Shown here piece after piece: positions 41,026 through 50,086 of a stretch of 64,000 nt of DNA. Position 1 is the first letter of the stretch. Each line of letters begins with the position of its first letter. Location: the NCBI GenBank assembly GCA_907163375.1, contig CAJQUW010016166.1, positions 62,001 to 126,000 of the forward strand, written 5' to 3'. The translations under genes and the position numbers were made by a program. A model generated the notes under the pieces. The model was not told the DNA's origin. It did not search any database and was given only the letters and a program-made list of their open reading frames with translations. Origin of the DNA: Prostheceraeus crozeri. Lineage: Eukaryota; Platyhelminthes; Polycladida; Euryleptidae.

Positions 41026-41484
41026 TTAAAATATTTCTTTAGTCCAGTAGCTAACAAAGCCTTTTTCAAATTTGTTCTTATATTTAAATATTCTAACTCT
41101 ATCTCCAATTTTAAATTTCGGCTTAAGTTTCTGCAAATTCGGATTACTCTCATTCGAATAATTATTCTCGAATATTTTCTTTCGTGTTAAATCAGGGTCG
41201 TCAGAAGCATTCTTTGGGGTTTCTCTAATACCTGAATGAATCTTATTGTTATACTCTTCTACAACTCCTGGTAATATCTTCAACCATTTCTGATTTCTTT
41301 GCTCAGTAAATTTTTTGAAAATTTTATTTTTTAATGATCTATTGAATCGCTCAATTACTACAGCCTTTCCTGCATTTTCAGTTGAATAAACAGTTTCAAA
41401 TAGTGGCCTAACATTTCGATTGTAAAATTCCGATCCTTTATCAACAAACAATTTTCTTGGCTTTCTATTACTTTCTTTAAAGAT
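41026..41484 (-). pseudogene. P1 integrase, distal catalytic and C-terminal part (left arm)
   Basis: Continues the phospholipase-integrase frame beyond a TAA at 41482-41484. It carries LFVDKGSEFYNRN (second aspartate), ENAGKAVVIERFN with the glutamate region, KKFTEQRNQKWLKILPGVVE, and the C-terminal FKIGDRVRIFKYKNKF plus YWTKEIF. A second stop follows KEIF, removing the last ~40 residues present in P2. Both arms share these two stops, so the P1 integrase was already dead before the dimer formed, and integration must have used an enzyme supplied in trans. Confidence 0.85.
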
Positions 41485-42204
41485 TTATTCAAACGCATAT
41501 TTAACTGATAGACCACTTTTATTTTTTAAAGGCTTTACCCAAGCGTATCGTGTATATAAATCTATAACGGTCAATGCGTACTTAAACCCTCCTTCATTCG
41601 GCATATGAATAAGATCAGCACTCCAAATATCATCTTTATTAAATACTTTTACTTTCAATAAATATTTAGGCCTTCTATATTCCTTGTGAATTTCAGACGC
41701 GTAGGTTCGAGCGTTGCTCTCAGACAGCTTTACTGTCGTTTCATTTAAACCCTGACCGAATAATATTTTAGCTTGTAAAGCTTTCTTAACAAACATTCTT
41801 TCAATTCTTTCTCTAAAGGAAGGATTCAGAATACTATCTAATTCTTGTATCATTTTCTTATCAGCTACATGTCGAGAACTTAGATCATGATTTCGATAAG
41901 CTAAATCATGCCTGTAAGCTGCGGCATCTACTCTATTTATTGGTTCTTCACCTGGTTTTGGATTATTATTCTCATCTAGTCTTATATCTAATCGAGTTCC
42001 TGGACCGGTATATGAATGACCAGGAAGATGTTTTTCTTTCGAATATTTACTCCAAATAAATCCAGGAAAGTTTTCTAATGTTTTTTGTATGTCTCCTCCA
42101 ATATGCTGACAATTTGAGGTTTTATGTACTTTTAAGAGATAATTCAATAAATCTAAATTAGCAATTTTTAATTTAATCAAATTTTCTGAGTTTGTAGAAT
42201 TCAT
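41485..42204 (-). CDS. P1 phospholipase A2-integrase fusion, proximal part (left arm)
   Basis: 239 residues in one frame. Residues 40-150 are the parvovirus-type phospholipase A2: HSYTGPGTRLDIRLDENN (calcium loop) and VDAAAYRHDLAYRNHDLSSR (catalytic H-D). Residues ~175-239 begin the integrase: FNKDDIWSADLIHMPNEG (first catalytic D), KYALTVIDLYTRYAWVK, then a TAA after KYAFE. P2 has GAA there, so the stop is a point mutation. The link between the two domains has no stop in P1, unlike P2, implying that the ancestor made a single fused protein or relied on later processing. Start MNSTNSENLIK is conserved. Confidence 0.85.
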   Translation of the reverse strand: MNSTNSENLIKLKIANLDLLNYLLKVHKTSNCQHIGGDIQKTLENFPGFIWSKYSKEKHLPGHSYTGPGTRLDIRLDENNNPKPGEEPINRVDAAAYRHDLAYRNHDLSSRHVADKKMIQELDSILNPSFRERIERMFVKKALQAKILFGQGLNETTVKLSESNARTYASEIHKEYRRPKYLLKVKVFNKDDIWSADLIHMPNEGGFKYALTVIDLYTRYAWVKPLKNKSGLSVKYAFE

Positions 42205-42226
42205 TTTAAAAGATAAAATAAAAGAT

Positions 42227-42709
42227 TTACCTAATCATGCTAGGACTTAGATATATTCCAGAACCATCTTTCGTTTCTTTAATTTCAATTAAATCATCAA
42301 CATTGTGGAGAATATTTTTAAGAACTCGTTTTCCTTCATCAACTAATTTTAATTTACTAATAAAATTATCTACTACTCCTTCTCCCTTAGCAACTTTCTC
42401 TAGCTCTCTATTATGACGTTTTTGTTCTTCTAATGCTGCCTTTTCTGATTTATTTTTATTTACTGCTTGGACAATACCAGCTGTCCCACCTGCAACACTT
42501 CCCGCAGCTGCTATGCCTCCTATTATTAGTGGAATTAATGGGAGAATCCCGCCGTTCTTTTCTTCTTGTAATTGAATATTCTCTATCATTGGTTTACTTA
42601 TGTAATACTTTCTTTTGTTAATCGTAATAGTTTTAGGGGTATTTTTCTCAACAATATTACGTAATGTTAATTCAACAGTTTCATTATTATTACTTTTCGC
42701 TTCCGACAT
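42227..42709 (-). CDS. P1 pX/minor-capsid-like protein (left arm), intact
   Basis: 160 residues. An N-terminal polar/basic region (TPKTITINKRKYYISKP), then a G-rich hydrophobic stretch (GGILPLIPLIIGGIAAAG, AGGTAGIVQAVNKNK), a charged helix (EEQKRHNRELEKVAKGEG) and the end DGSGIYLSPSMIR. In Polintons and adintoviruses a small G-rich hydrophobic, basic protein lies next to the capsid genes and is likened to adenovirus pX/pVI; similarity here is in composition and position. Ends 22 bp before the phospholipase start. The right-arm copy (48299-48781) has a TGA at codon 131. Confidence 0.65.
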   Translation of the reverse strand: MSEAKSNNNETVELTLRNIVEKNTPKTITINKRKYYISKPMIENIQLQEEKNGGILPLIPLIIGGIAAAGSVAGGTAGIVQAVNKNKSEKAALEEQKRHNRELEKVAKGEGVVDNFISKLKLVDEGKRVLKNILHNVDDLIEIKETKDGSGIYLSPSMIR

Positions 42710-42790
42710 TTTTAATAAAAAAATTTTAAGTTACGAAAATTTTTAATCTATTCTAGTTATGAAAAAATTTTAAGTTATCAAAAATTTTAA

Positions 42791-43948
42791 TTAACTTATC
42801 CTTACCATCTTCCCATTAAGAACTTCAATAGAATATTTTACATATTCTAACAATAAACCATAGGCCATCAATGAAGTTGTGGAATCTTTCTTTTCAATAT
42901 TAATTGTTACATCACAACCATTTTTAATAATATCTTCAGATTGTGCACTTAAATCGAAACAGAAAACAGGATATAAATGTCTCCAATCTCCAGGAGTTAA
43001 TTGTGGTTCAACTCCTAATTCTATACAAAGATTTCTATAAGCATCATATCCTTCCATAAATTGATGATTGGTATCATCGAATCTTAATGGATCAATTGGA
43101 TATCGGGTTTGATTTAATGAAACTTGTAAACTTCGAATTGTATTAATATGAAAAAGATTGTTGTTCTTATCAAAACTTGGAGAATTATTTCTTTGAAATG
43201 TTGGTAATAAATATCTTGGAGTATTCGAAGTTCTAGTAAAATGCCAGTTAAATCTTTGCTCAGTAAAAGTTACTGAACTAGCAGTACGCTTTAGAAAATT
43301 TACTGGAATTGGTTTGTTAGTATTTAATCCTTTTGCAATAGCTGTTTCAACCTCTAAACTAGGAGTAATATGCTTAATCCACCATTCAAGTCTATCAATT
43401 TTTAAATATGCTTTTTTTCCAGTCTTACCAAAAAATATTAATTCATTATTTGCTGTCCGATGAATTATTAACTTAAATTTTAATTGATATGATATTTTGT
43501 CATAATCTAAATATCCGAATAATGGATACAATGACCAATTTACTGTCTGTTTACTTTTCTTGTTAAATTCACGTCCTTCTTTATATGCACTATTGTTTGT
43601 TTTATTTAAATGATTTGCAATATTTTCTACATCTTTCGCAATTCCTGCTGCATCTGTTCCAGCGTGAGATAAATCATCAACAATTATACCATCATTAGTA
43701 TCAGGAAACCAACCTTCGATTTCATGCTTTTTATTATTTTCACCAATTGTTACAAATCTAAGCATTGTATCAATTACACCTGGAGAATCACTTATTGTTT
43801 CTGTATTTTGAGTTGCAACATCTAAACGCATTTGTGTAAATAATCTTGGAAAAATAATATTCTCTAATGCAATATTATCGGTATCTGGTAATGGTGTTGT
43901 AAAATTGGCATCACTATATAAAGAATATTCACAGTGTAAAAAGGAATA
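42791..43948 (-). CDS. P1 major-capsid-like protein (left arm), N-terminally truncated
   Basis: 385 residues from MYSFLHCEYSLYSD. It matches the F54H12.2-like family, the double-jelly-roll major capsid type of Polintons: DSPGVIDTMLRFVTIGENN, a central RTSNTPRYLLPTF, the late GYDAYRNLCIELGVEP, YPVFCFDLSAQ, and an end rich in hydrophobic beta-strands (YGLLLEYVKYSIEVLNG). The first ~60 codons are missing: the frame runs into an (AAT)n tract at 43955-43975 where it abuts the next gene. The extra N-terminus survives in the centre of P1 (45814-46363). Coding is otherwise intact. Confidence 0.82.
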   Translation of the reverse strand, partial: YSFLHCEYSLYSDANFTTPLPDTDNIALENIIFPRLFTQMRLDVATQNTETISDSPGVIDTMLRFVTIGENNKKHEIEGWFPDTNDGIIVDDLSHAGTDAAGIAKDVENIANHLNKTNNSAYKEGREFNKKSKQTVNWSLYPLFGYLDYDKISYQLKFKLIIHRTANNELIFFGKTGKKAYLKIDRLEWWIKHITPSLEVETAIAKGLNTNKPIPVNFLKRTASSVTFTEQRFNWHFTRTSNTPRYLLPTFQRNNSPSFDKNNNLFHINTIRSLQVSLNQTRYPIDPLRFDDTNHQFMEGYDAYRNLCIELGVEPQLTPGDWRHLYPVFCFDLSAQSEDIIKNGCDVTINIEKKDSTTSLMAYGLLLEYVKYSIEVLNGKMVRIS

Positions 43949-44100
43949 CATGTTTTGATAATAATAATAATAATAATGCATGTATAGATGTAAATCTTTT
44001 ATTCGAATTACCAGCAGAAATATTTAGAGAACAGACTAAGGGTTTACCTTCTATTGAAACTAATTATTGCATTTTTCCAGGTGATCCATTTATAAAATTT

Positions 44101-44652
44101 ATGGAGATTGTAAGTAAAAATAATGATGTTGCGTATGTAGAATTGAATAAAGAAAACATGGTTATAATTGGTCATAATAATGTTTATGGATTTATTCGCG
44201 CAGTTTTACCAATTAGTAATACTGATTGGATAGAAACTAAAATTATCAATTATATCAATATTAGAGAATTAGCAAAAAAATTAAGATCTTTTTCGAAAGA
44301 AAAAATCCGATTATTTGTTGATGAACAAAATCAATATAACATTCACGTAGAAAGTAAAAAACATAATGAAGAGTTATTATGCCAAGTTTATTATAGAGAT
44401 ACAATTTATAAAAAAGAAACATTAGAAATGCCACAAAGATATGATGATGATACTTATATAGGATTATATTCAAATTTAAATATTAATTTATTAAAATCTT
44501 ACATAAATGGGTTAGCTCAACAAGAGAAAATTTATATGTGGACAACACCTTATACTATTAACAATGACCATAATCATAATCATAATAATTTTAAAGAATC
44601 TTATAATAATAATTTTAAAGAATCTTATAATAATAATGATGACGATGATTAG
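44101..44652 (+). CDS. P1 unknown structural-type protein (left arm), 5'-truncated
   Basis: 183 residues from the ATG, but the frame is open upstream to the (AAT)n junction at about 43975 (CIDVNLLFELPAEIFREQ, then NYCIFPGDPFIKF). The gene therefore lost its start when the junction with the capsid gene formed. The body is mixed alpha/beta (VIIGHNNVYGFIRAVLPI, IRLFVDEQNQYNIHVES). The tail is low-complexity N/H/D with NNFKESYN repeated twice (once in the right arm, 46380-46907). Position beside the capsid gene suggests a virion protein such as a penton or minor capsid protein; not recognised. Confidence 0.55.
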   Translation: MEIVSKNNDVAYVELNKENMVIIGHNNVYGFIRAVLPISNTDWIETKIINYINIRELAKKLRSFSKEKIRLFVDEQNQYNIHVESKKHNEELLCQVYYRDTIYKKETLEMPQRYDDDTYIGLYSNLNINLLKSYINGLAQQEKIYMWTTPYTINNDHNHNHNNFKESYNNNFKESYNNNDDDD

Positions 44653-44656
44653 ATAG

Positions 44657-45001
44657 ATGAAAAATATGAATAGAATAATAAATGAAGTAAACTCACTTAA
44701 TGAAAAAGTTGATAAAATGAAAACTCTTAAAATCAATTTAGAAAATGAATTAAAGAAAAATTTACAAGAAAACTCTAAAGAAAATAAAGAACAGTTAGAT
44801 TCTGTTAAAAGACAATTAGATGTTCTTAAAATTAAGTTAAATGCTCTTAAAACGGCGTTCAAGATTAATCAGCAGAAAATGCAAGTTAATAGAAAAGAAA
44901 TTAAAGTACATCACACGCTACTTGACGCAATAGATAAAGTGCAACAGACAATTAATAAAGTTATCTCGAAGTTGTTGTCCATTCACAAACGTAAATCTTG
45001 A
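44657..45001 (+). CDS. P1 central coiled-coil protein
   Basis: 114 residues, starting almost directly after the stop of the previous frame (MKNMNRIINEVNSLNEKVDK). Nearly the whole protein is heptad-like and Lys/Glu/Asn-rich (LKINLENELKKNLQENSK, DSVKRQLDVLKIKLNALK), ending LLSIHKRKS. It lies in the single-copy centre, except its first few codons which are in the arm. Possibly a structural or fibre-like protein; no family recognised. Confidence 0.55.
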   Translation: MKNMNRIINEVNSLNEKVDKMKTLKINLENELKKNLQENSKENKEQLDSVKRQLDVLKIKLNALKTAFKINQQKMQVNRKEIKVHHTLLDAIDKVQQTINKVISKLLSIHKRKS

Positions 45002-45200
45002 TCGGACCTTGTCCAGAGGCTTCAGCCGATGACGCACGTATATCTTAATCGGACCAAAGGTCCTCAGGTTTCTAACCTATAGAACTTTGTTCAGAGGCTT
45101 TAGCCGATCGGACCAAAAGTCCTCAGGTTTCTAACCTATAGAACTTTGTTCAGAGGCTTTTGCCGATCGGACCAAAAGTCCTCAGGTTACTAACCAATCG
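45001..45200 (+). repeat. ~64-bp repeats with GGACC hairpins in P1 centre
   Basis: Three units contain CGGACCAAA(A/G)GTCCTCAGG, TTTCTAACCTATAGAACTTT and CAGAGGCTT(T/C)(A/T)GCCGATC. Each GGACCAAAAGTCC can form a hairpin. A single related copy lies at 7735-7770 in P2. Intergenic position suggests transcription-end or spacer function. Confidence 0.65.
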
Positions 45201-45239
45201 TAAATATTTTTTCCCAAAAGTCAAATTTAATCCTAAAAA

Positions 45240-45596
45240 ATGCCTATAATTTATAAACACAATCTTAAACATTTTGCTTCAAATCAAAAAATTGCTCATG
45301 AACCATCTATGAAATCTGTTTACCATTATGACAGTGTAGAAACAATTCAAAAAGAAGGGGCTGGTATCTTTTCTGGTATTGGAAGTATCGGTAACTCAAT
45401 TAAAAATAATAAAGATTTGAATACATCTGCTGCAAAAGGAGCAGCTGCTATAGGTAGTACAGCTAGTGCAATATCAAATGCTGTTAAGTCTCAAAACGAA
45501 TTAAAACAACTAGAAACTATTCGTAAACTTAAGAATGACTCTAAAACTAAAAAAATTAAAAAAACTTTCAGAGGAAGCAAAAAACAAAATTGCTAA
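45240..45596 (+). CDS. P1 small Gly/Ala-rich virion-type protein, possibly frameshifted
   Basis: 118 residues, MPIIYKHNLKHFASNQK, a glycine/alanine-rich hydrophobic centre (GAGIFSGIGSIGNSIKN, AAKGAAAIGSTASAISNAV) and a lysine-rich end. At an A-rich run near 45560 another frame (to 45723) continues with LSEEAKNKIANIAVGGETLR and EEIRGNGLAKF, which looks like a natural C-terminus. The true product may thus extend to 45723 after a +1 shift or indel. Similar in style to small membrane-active capsid proteins of Polintons; not identified. Confidence 0.5.
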   Translation: MPIIYKHNLKHFASNQKIAHEPSMKSVYHYDSVETIQKEGAGIFSGIGSIGNSIKNNKDLNTSAAKGAAAIGSTASAISNAVKSQNELKQLETIRKLKNDSKTKKIKKTFRGSKKQNC

Positions 45597-45813
45597 CATA
45601 GCTGTAGGGGGTGAAACCTTGAGGAGCGGAGCTCCGTCTGATAGTAAAAAGGGGAGGAAAACAGGCGTAGCCATAGAACGTTCAATTGAAGAAATAAGAG
45701 GCAATGGTCTAGCAAAATTCTAAAATTATATTTTAGTAAAATTTTTTAGTAATTTTTTAGTAAAATTTTTCGGTGTATGAGAAAAACAAAAAGTCAAATT
45801 ATTTTTTATAAAA

Positions 45814-46363
45814 ATGTCTTCGCTTATCGAAAATAAATTTAGATGAGACGATCCTCCGTTCGTCAGTTATAATCAAAAAAAGAATGACTATATAAGAATT
45901 GTTATGAATCCCGGATCTTCTAGTTAAGTGAATACTGGAGGAGATTTAATCTTTGAAGTTGATAATCAGCAGAGTTATTTATATTTACTTGATTCCTTTT
46001 TACACTGTGAATATTCTTTATATAGTGATGCCAATTTTGCAACACCATTACCAGATACCGATAATATTGCATTAGAGAATAATTTTTTCCAAGATTATTT
46101 ACACAAATGCGTTTAGATGTTGCAACTCAAAATACAGAAACAATAAGTGATTCTCCAGGTGTAATTGATACAATGCTTAGATTTGTAACAATTGGTGAAA
46201 ATAATAAAAAGCATGAAATCGAAGGTTGGTTTCCTGATACTAATGATGGTATAATTGTTGATGATTTATCTCACGCTGGAACAGATGTAGCAGGAATTGC
46301 GAAAGATGTAGAAAATATTGCAAATCATTTAAATAAAACAAACAATAGTGCATATAAAGAAAT
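45814..46363 (+). pseudogene. P1 third capsid fragment with the missing N-terminus
   Basis: From the ATG at 45814 the frame reads MSSLIENKFR, a TGA, DDPPFVSYNQKKNDYIRIVM, a TAA, then VNTGGDLIFEVDNQQSYLYL and joins the sequence shared with the arm copies (FLHCEYSLYSDANF). It shifts frame near 46085 and continues to NNSAYKE, where at about 46365 it jumps to reversed arm sequence. It supplies the ~60 N-terminal residues absent from both arm copies (I/L-x-F-E-V, a strand typical of the family). Confidence 0.75.
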
Positions 46364-46379
46364 CATCTTTTTCATCTAT

Positions 46380-46907
46380 CTAATCATCATCATCATTATT
46401 ATTATAAGATTCTTTAAAATTATTATGATTATGATTATGGTCATTGTTAATAGTATAAGGTGTTGTCCACATATAAATTTTCTCTTGTTGAGCTAACCCA
46501 TTTATGTAAGATTTTAATAAATTAATATTTAAATTTGAATATAATCCTATATAAGTATCATCATCATATCTTTGTGGCATTTCTAATGTTTCTTTTTTAT
46601 AAATTGTATCTCTATAATAAACTTGGCATAATAACTCTTCATTATGTTTTTTACTTTCTACGTGAATGTTATATTGATTTTGTTCATCAACAAATAATCG
46701 GATTTTTTCTTTCGAAAAAGATTTTAATTTTTTTGCTAATTCTCTAATATTGATATAATTGATAATTTTAGTTTCTATCCAATCAGTATTACTAATTGGT
46801 AAAACTGCGCGAATAAATCCATAAACATTATTATGACCAATTATAACCATGTTTTCTTTATTCAATTCTACATACGCAACATCATTATTTTTACTTACAA
46901 TCTCCAT
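46380..46907 (-). CDS. P1 unknown structural-type protein (right arm)
   Basis: Mirror of 44101-44652, 175 residues. It lacks one NNFKESYN repeat of the low-complexity tail and has R to K at LAKKLKSF. The upstream frame is open to the (AAT)n junction, as in the left arm. Confidence 0.5.
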   Translation of the reverse strand: MEIVSKNNDVAYVELNKENMVIIGHNNVYGFIRAVLPISNTDWIETKIINYINIRELAKKLKSFSKEKIRLFVDEQNQYNIHVESKKHNEELLCQVYYRDTIYKKETLEMPQRYDDDTYIGLYSNLNINLLKSYINGLAQQEKIYMWTTPYTINNDHNHNHNNFKESYNNNDDDD

Positions 46908-47059
46908 AAATTTTATAAATGGATCACCTGGAAAAATACAATAATTAGTTTCAATAGAAGGTAAACCTTTAGTCTGTTCTCTAAATATTTCTGCTGGTAA
47001 TTCGAATAAAAGATTTACATCTATACATGCATTATTATTATTATTATTATCAAAACATG

Positions 47060-48217
47060 TATTCCTTTTTACACTGTGAATATTCTTTATATAGTGATGC
47101 CAATTTTACAACACCATTACCAGATACCGATAATATTGCATTAGAGAATATTATTTTTCCAAGATTATTTACACAAATGCGTTTAGATGTTGCAACTCAA
47201 AATACAGAAACAATAAGTGATTCTCCAGGTGTAATTGATACAATGCTTAGATTTGTAACAATTGGTGAAAATAATAAAAAGCATGAAATCGAAGGTTGGT
47301 TTCCTCATACTAATGATGGTATAATTGTTGATGATTTATCTCACGCTGGAACAGATGCAGCAGGAATTGCGAAAGATGTAGAAAATATTGCAAATCATTT
47401 AAATAAAACAAACAATAGTGCATATAAAGAAAGACGTGAATTTAACAAGAAAAGTAAACAGACAGTAAATTGGTCATTGTATCCATTATTCGGATATTTA
47501 GATTATGACAAAATATCATATCAATTAAAATTTAAGTTAATAATTCATCGGACAGCAAATAATGAATTAATCTTTAATGGTAAGACTGGAAAAAAAGCAT
47601 ATTTAAAAATTGATAGACTTGAATGGTGGATTAAGCATATTACTCCTTGTTTAGAGGTTGAAACAGCTATTGCAAAAAGATTAAATACTAACAAACCAAT
47701 TCCAGTAAATTTTCTAAAGCGTACTGCTAGTTCAGTAACTTTTACTGAGCAAAGATTTAACTGTCATTTTACTAGAACTTCGAATACTCCAAGATATTTA
47801 TTACCAACATTTCAAAAAAATAATTCTCCAAGTTTTGATAAGAACAACAATCTTTTTCATATTAATACAATTCGAAGTTTACAAGTTTCATTAAATCAAA
47901 CCCGATATCCAATTGATCCATTAAGATTCGATGATACCAATCATCAATTTATGGAAGGATATGATGCTTATAGAAATCTTTATATAGAATTTGGAGTTGA
48001 ACCACAATTAACTCCTGGAGATTGGAGACATTTATATCCTGTTTTCTGTTTCGATTTAAGTGCACAATCTGAAGATATTATTAAAAATGGTTGTGATGTA
48101 ACAATTAAAATTGAAAAGAAAGATTCCACAACTTCATTGATGGCTTATGGTTTATTGTTAGAAGATGTAAAATATTCTATTGAAGTTCTTAATGGGAAGA
48201 TGGTAAGGATAAGTTAA
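47060..48217 (+). CDS. P1 major-capsid-like protein (right arm), N-terminally truncated
   Basis: Mirror of 42791-43948; 385 residues from MYSFLHCEYSLY, no stops. About 11 residues differ from the left arm, mostly non-conservative (for example W to C in RFNCHF, G to R in YKERREF, S to C in TPCLEV, Y to D in LLEDVKY), as expected for unselected drift after insertion. The P2 remnant agrees with this copy at LLEDVKY. The same N-terminal truncation and (TTA)n junction are present. Confidence 0.8.
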   Translation, partial: YSFLHCEYSLYSDANFTTPLPDTDNIALENIIFPRLFTQMRLDVATQNTETISDSPGVIDTMLRFVTIGENNKKHEIEGWFPHTNDGIIVDDLSHAGTDAAGIAKDVENIANHLNKTNNSAYKERREFNKKSKQTVNWSLYPLFGYLDYDKISYQLKFKLIIHRTANNELIFNGKTGKKAYLKIDRLEWWIKHITPCLEVETAIAKRLNTNKPIPVNFLKRTASSVTFTEQRFNCHFTRTSNTPRYLLPTFQKNNSPSFDKNNNLFHINTIRSLQVSLNQTRYPIDPLRFDDTNHQFMEGYDAYRNLYIEFGVEPQLTPGDWRHLYPVFCFDLSAQSEDIIKNGCDVTIKIEKKDSTTSLMAYGLLLEDVKYSIEVLNGKMVRIS

Positions 48218-48298
48218 TTAAAATTTTTGATAACTTAAAATTTTTTCATAACTAGAATAGATTAAAAATTTTCGTAACTTAAAATTTTTTTATTAAAA

Positions 48299-48781
48299 AT
48301 GTCGGAAGCGAAAAGTAATAATAATGAAACTGTTGAATTAAAATTACGTAATATTGTTGAGAAAAATACCCCTAAAACTATTACGATTAACAAAAGAAAG
48401 TATTACATAAGTAAACCAATGATAGAGAATATTCAATTACAAGAAGAAAAGAACGGCGGGATTCTCCCATTAATTCCACTAATAATAGGAGGCATAGCAG
48501 CTGCGGGAAGTGTTGCAGGTGGGACAGCTGGTATTGTCCAAGCAGTAAATAAAAATAAATCAGAAAAGGCAGCATTAGAAGAACAAAAACGTCATAATAG
48601 AGAGCTAGAGAAAGTTGCTAAGGGAGAAAGAGTAGTAGATAATTTTATTAGTAAATTAAAATTAGTTGATGAAGGAAAACGAGTTCTTTGAAATATTCTC
48701 CACAATGTTGATGATTTAATTGAAATTAAAGAAACAAAAGATGGTTCTGGAATATATCTAAGTCCTAGCATGATTAGGTAA
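48299..48781 (+). pseudogene. P1 pX/minor-capsid-like protein (right arm), stop at codon 131
   Basis: Mirror of 42227-42709. The frame is intact to GKRVL, then TGA replaces a lysine codon (48689-48691); beyond it the original frame continues to DGSGIYLSPSMIR. The G-rich hydrophobic segment is unchanged. Confidence 0.65.
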
Positions 48782-48803
48782 ATCTTTTATTTTATCTTTT
48801 AAA

Positions 48804-49523
48804 ATGAATTCTACAAATTCAGAAAATTTGATTAAATTAAAAATTGCTAATTTAGATTTATTGAATTATCTCTTAAAAGTACATAAAACCTCAATTTGTC
48901 AGCATATTGGAGGTGACATACAAAAAACATTAGAAAACTTTCCTGGATTTATTTGGAGTAAATATTCGAAAGAAAAACATCTTCCTGGTCATTCATATAC
49001 CGGTCCAAGAACTCGATTAGATATAAGACTAGATGAGAATAATAATCCAAAACCAGGTGAAGAACCAATAAATAGAGTAGATGCCGCAGCTTACAGGCAT
49101 GATTTAGCTTATCGAAATCATGATCTAAGTTCTCGACATGTAGCTGATAAGAAAATGATACAAGAATTAGATAGTATTCAGAATCCTTCCTTTAGAGAAA
49201 GAATTGAAAGAATGTTTGTTAAGAAAGCTTTACAAGCTAAAATATTATTCGGTCAGGGTTTAAATGAAACGACATTAAAGCTGTCTGAGAGCAACGCTCG
49301 AACCTACGCGTCTGAAATTCACAAGGAATATAGAAGGCCTAAATATTTATTGAAAGTAAAAGTATTTAATAAAGATGATATTTGGAGTGCTGATCTTATT
49401 CATATGCCGAATGAAGGAGGGTTTAAGTACGCATTGACCGTTATAGATTTATATACACGATACGCTTGGGTAAAGCCTTTAAAAAATAAAAGTGGTCTAT
49501 CAGTTAAATATGCGCTTGAATAA
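48804..49523 (+). CDS. P1 phospholipase A2-integrase fusion, proximal part (right arm)
   Basis: Mirror of 41485-42204, 239 residues. The calcium loop reads YTGPRT instead of YTGPGT: the last glycine is changed, which should weaken calcium binding. The HDLAY helix is intact, as is the first integrase aspartate (WSADLIHM). It ends at the TAA shared with the left arm, after KYALE. Confidence 0.8.
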   Translation: MNSTNSENLIKLKIANLDLLNYLLKVHKTSICQHIGGDIQKTLENFPGFIWSKYSKEKHLPGHSYTGPRTRLDIRLDENNNPKPGEEPINRVDAAAYRHDLAYRNHDLSSRHVADKKMIQELDSIQNPSFRERIERMFVKKALQAKILFGQGLNETTLKLSESNARTYASEIHKEYRRPKYLLKVKVFNKDDIWSADLIHMPNEGGFKYALTVIDLYTRYAWVKPLKNKSGLSVKYALE

Positions 49524-49980
49524 ATCTTTAAAGAAAGTAATAGAAAGCCAAGGAAATTGTTTGCTGATAAGGGATCGGAATTTAATCGAAATGTTAGGCC
49601 ACTATTTGAAACTGTTTATTCAACTGAAAATGCAGGAAAGGCTGTAGTAATTGAGCGATTCAATAGATCATTAAAAAATAAAATTTTCAAAAAATTTACT
49701 GAGCAAAGAAATTAGAAATGGTTGAAGATATTACCAGGAGTTGTAGAAGAGTATAACAATAAGATTCATTCAGGTATTGAAGAAACCCCAAAGAATGCTT
49801 CTGACGACCCTGATTTAACACGAAAGAAAATATTCGAAAATAATTATTCGAATGAGAGTAATCCGAATTTGCAGAAACTTAAGCCGAAATTTAAAATTGG
49901 AGATAGAGTTAGAATATTTAAGTGTAAAAATAAATTTGAAAAAGGCTTTGTTAGCTACTGGACTAAAGAAATATTTTAAG
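49524..49980 (+). pseudogene. P1 integrase, distal part (right arm)
   Basis: Mirror of 41026-41484. It contains DKGSEFNRN (a three-base deletion removes the tyrosine) and ENAGKAVVIERFN. A private stop (CAG to TAG near 49712, EQRN-stop-KW) joins the shared stops, then KILPGVVEEYNNKIHSG and FKIGDRVRIFKCKNK follow. Non-functional. Confidence 0.8.
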
Positions 49981-50086
49981 TTTGTAAAATAAATCAAACT
50001 TATCCGATCACTTACGAAATCAAAGATTTAGATGATGAAGATATCAGAGGCCGATTTTATCAAAATGAATTACAACGATGCGATTT

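Noticed and set aside
44261-44862. Long hydrophobic minus-strand frames opposite the P1 genes
   Set aside because: They are the complement of AT-rich, Asn/Lys-rich coding sequence and produce Phe/Leu/Ile-rich artefacts; the plus-strand frames have family support and mirror conservation.
45535-45723. Programmed -1 frameshift at the A-run in the P1 centre
   Set aside because: An A-AAA-AAC heptamer is present, but the continuing frame is +1, not -1, relative to the first frame; an indel is more likely.
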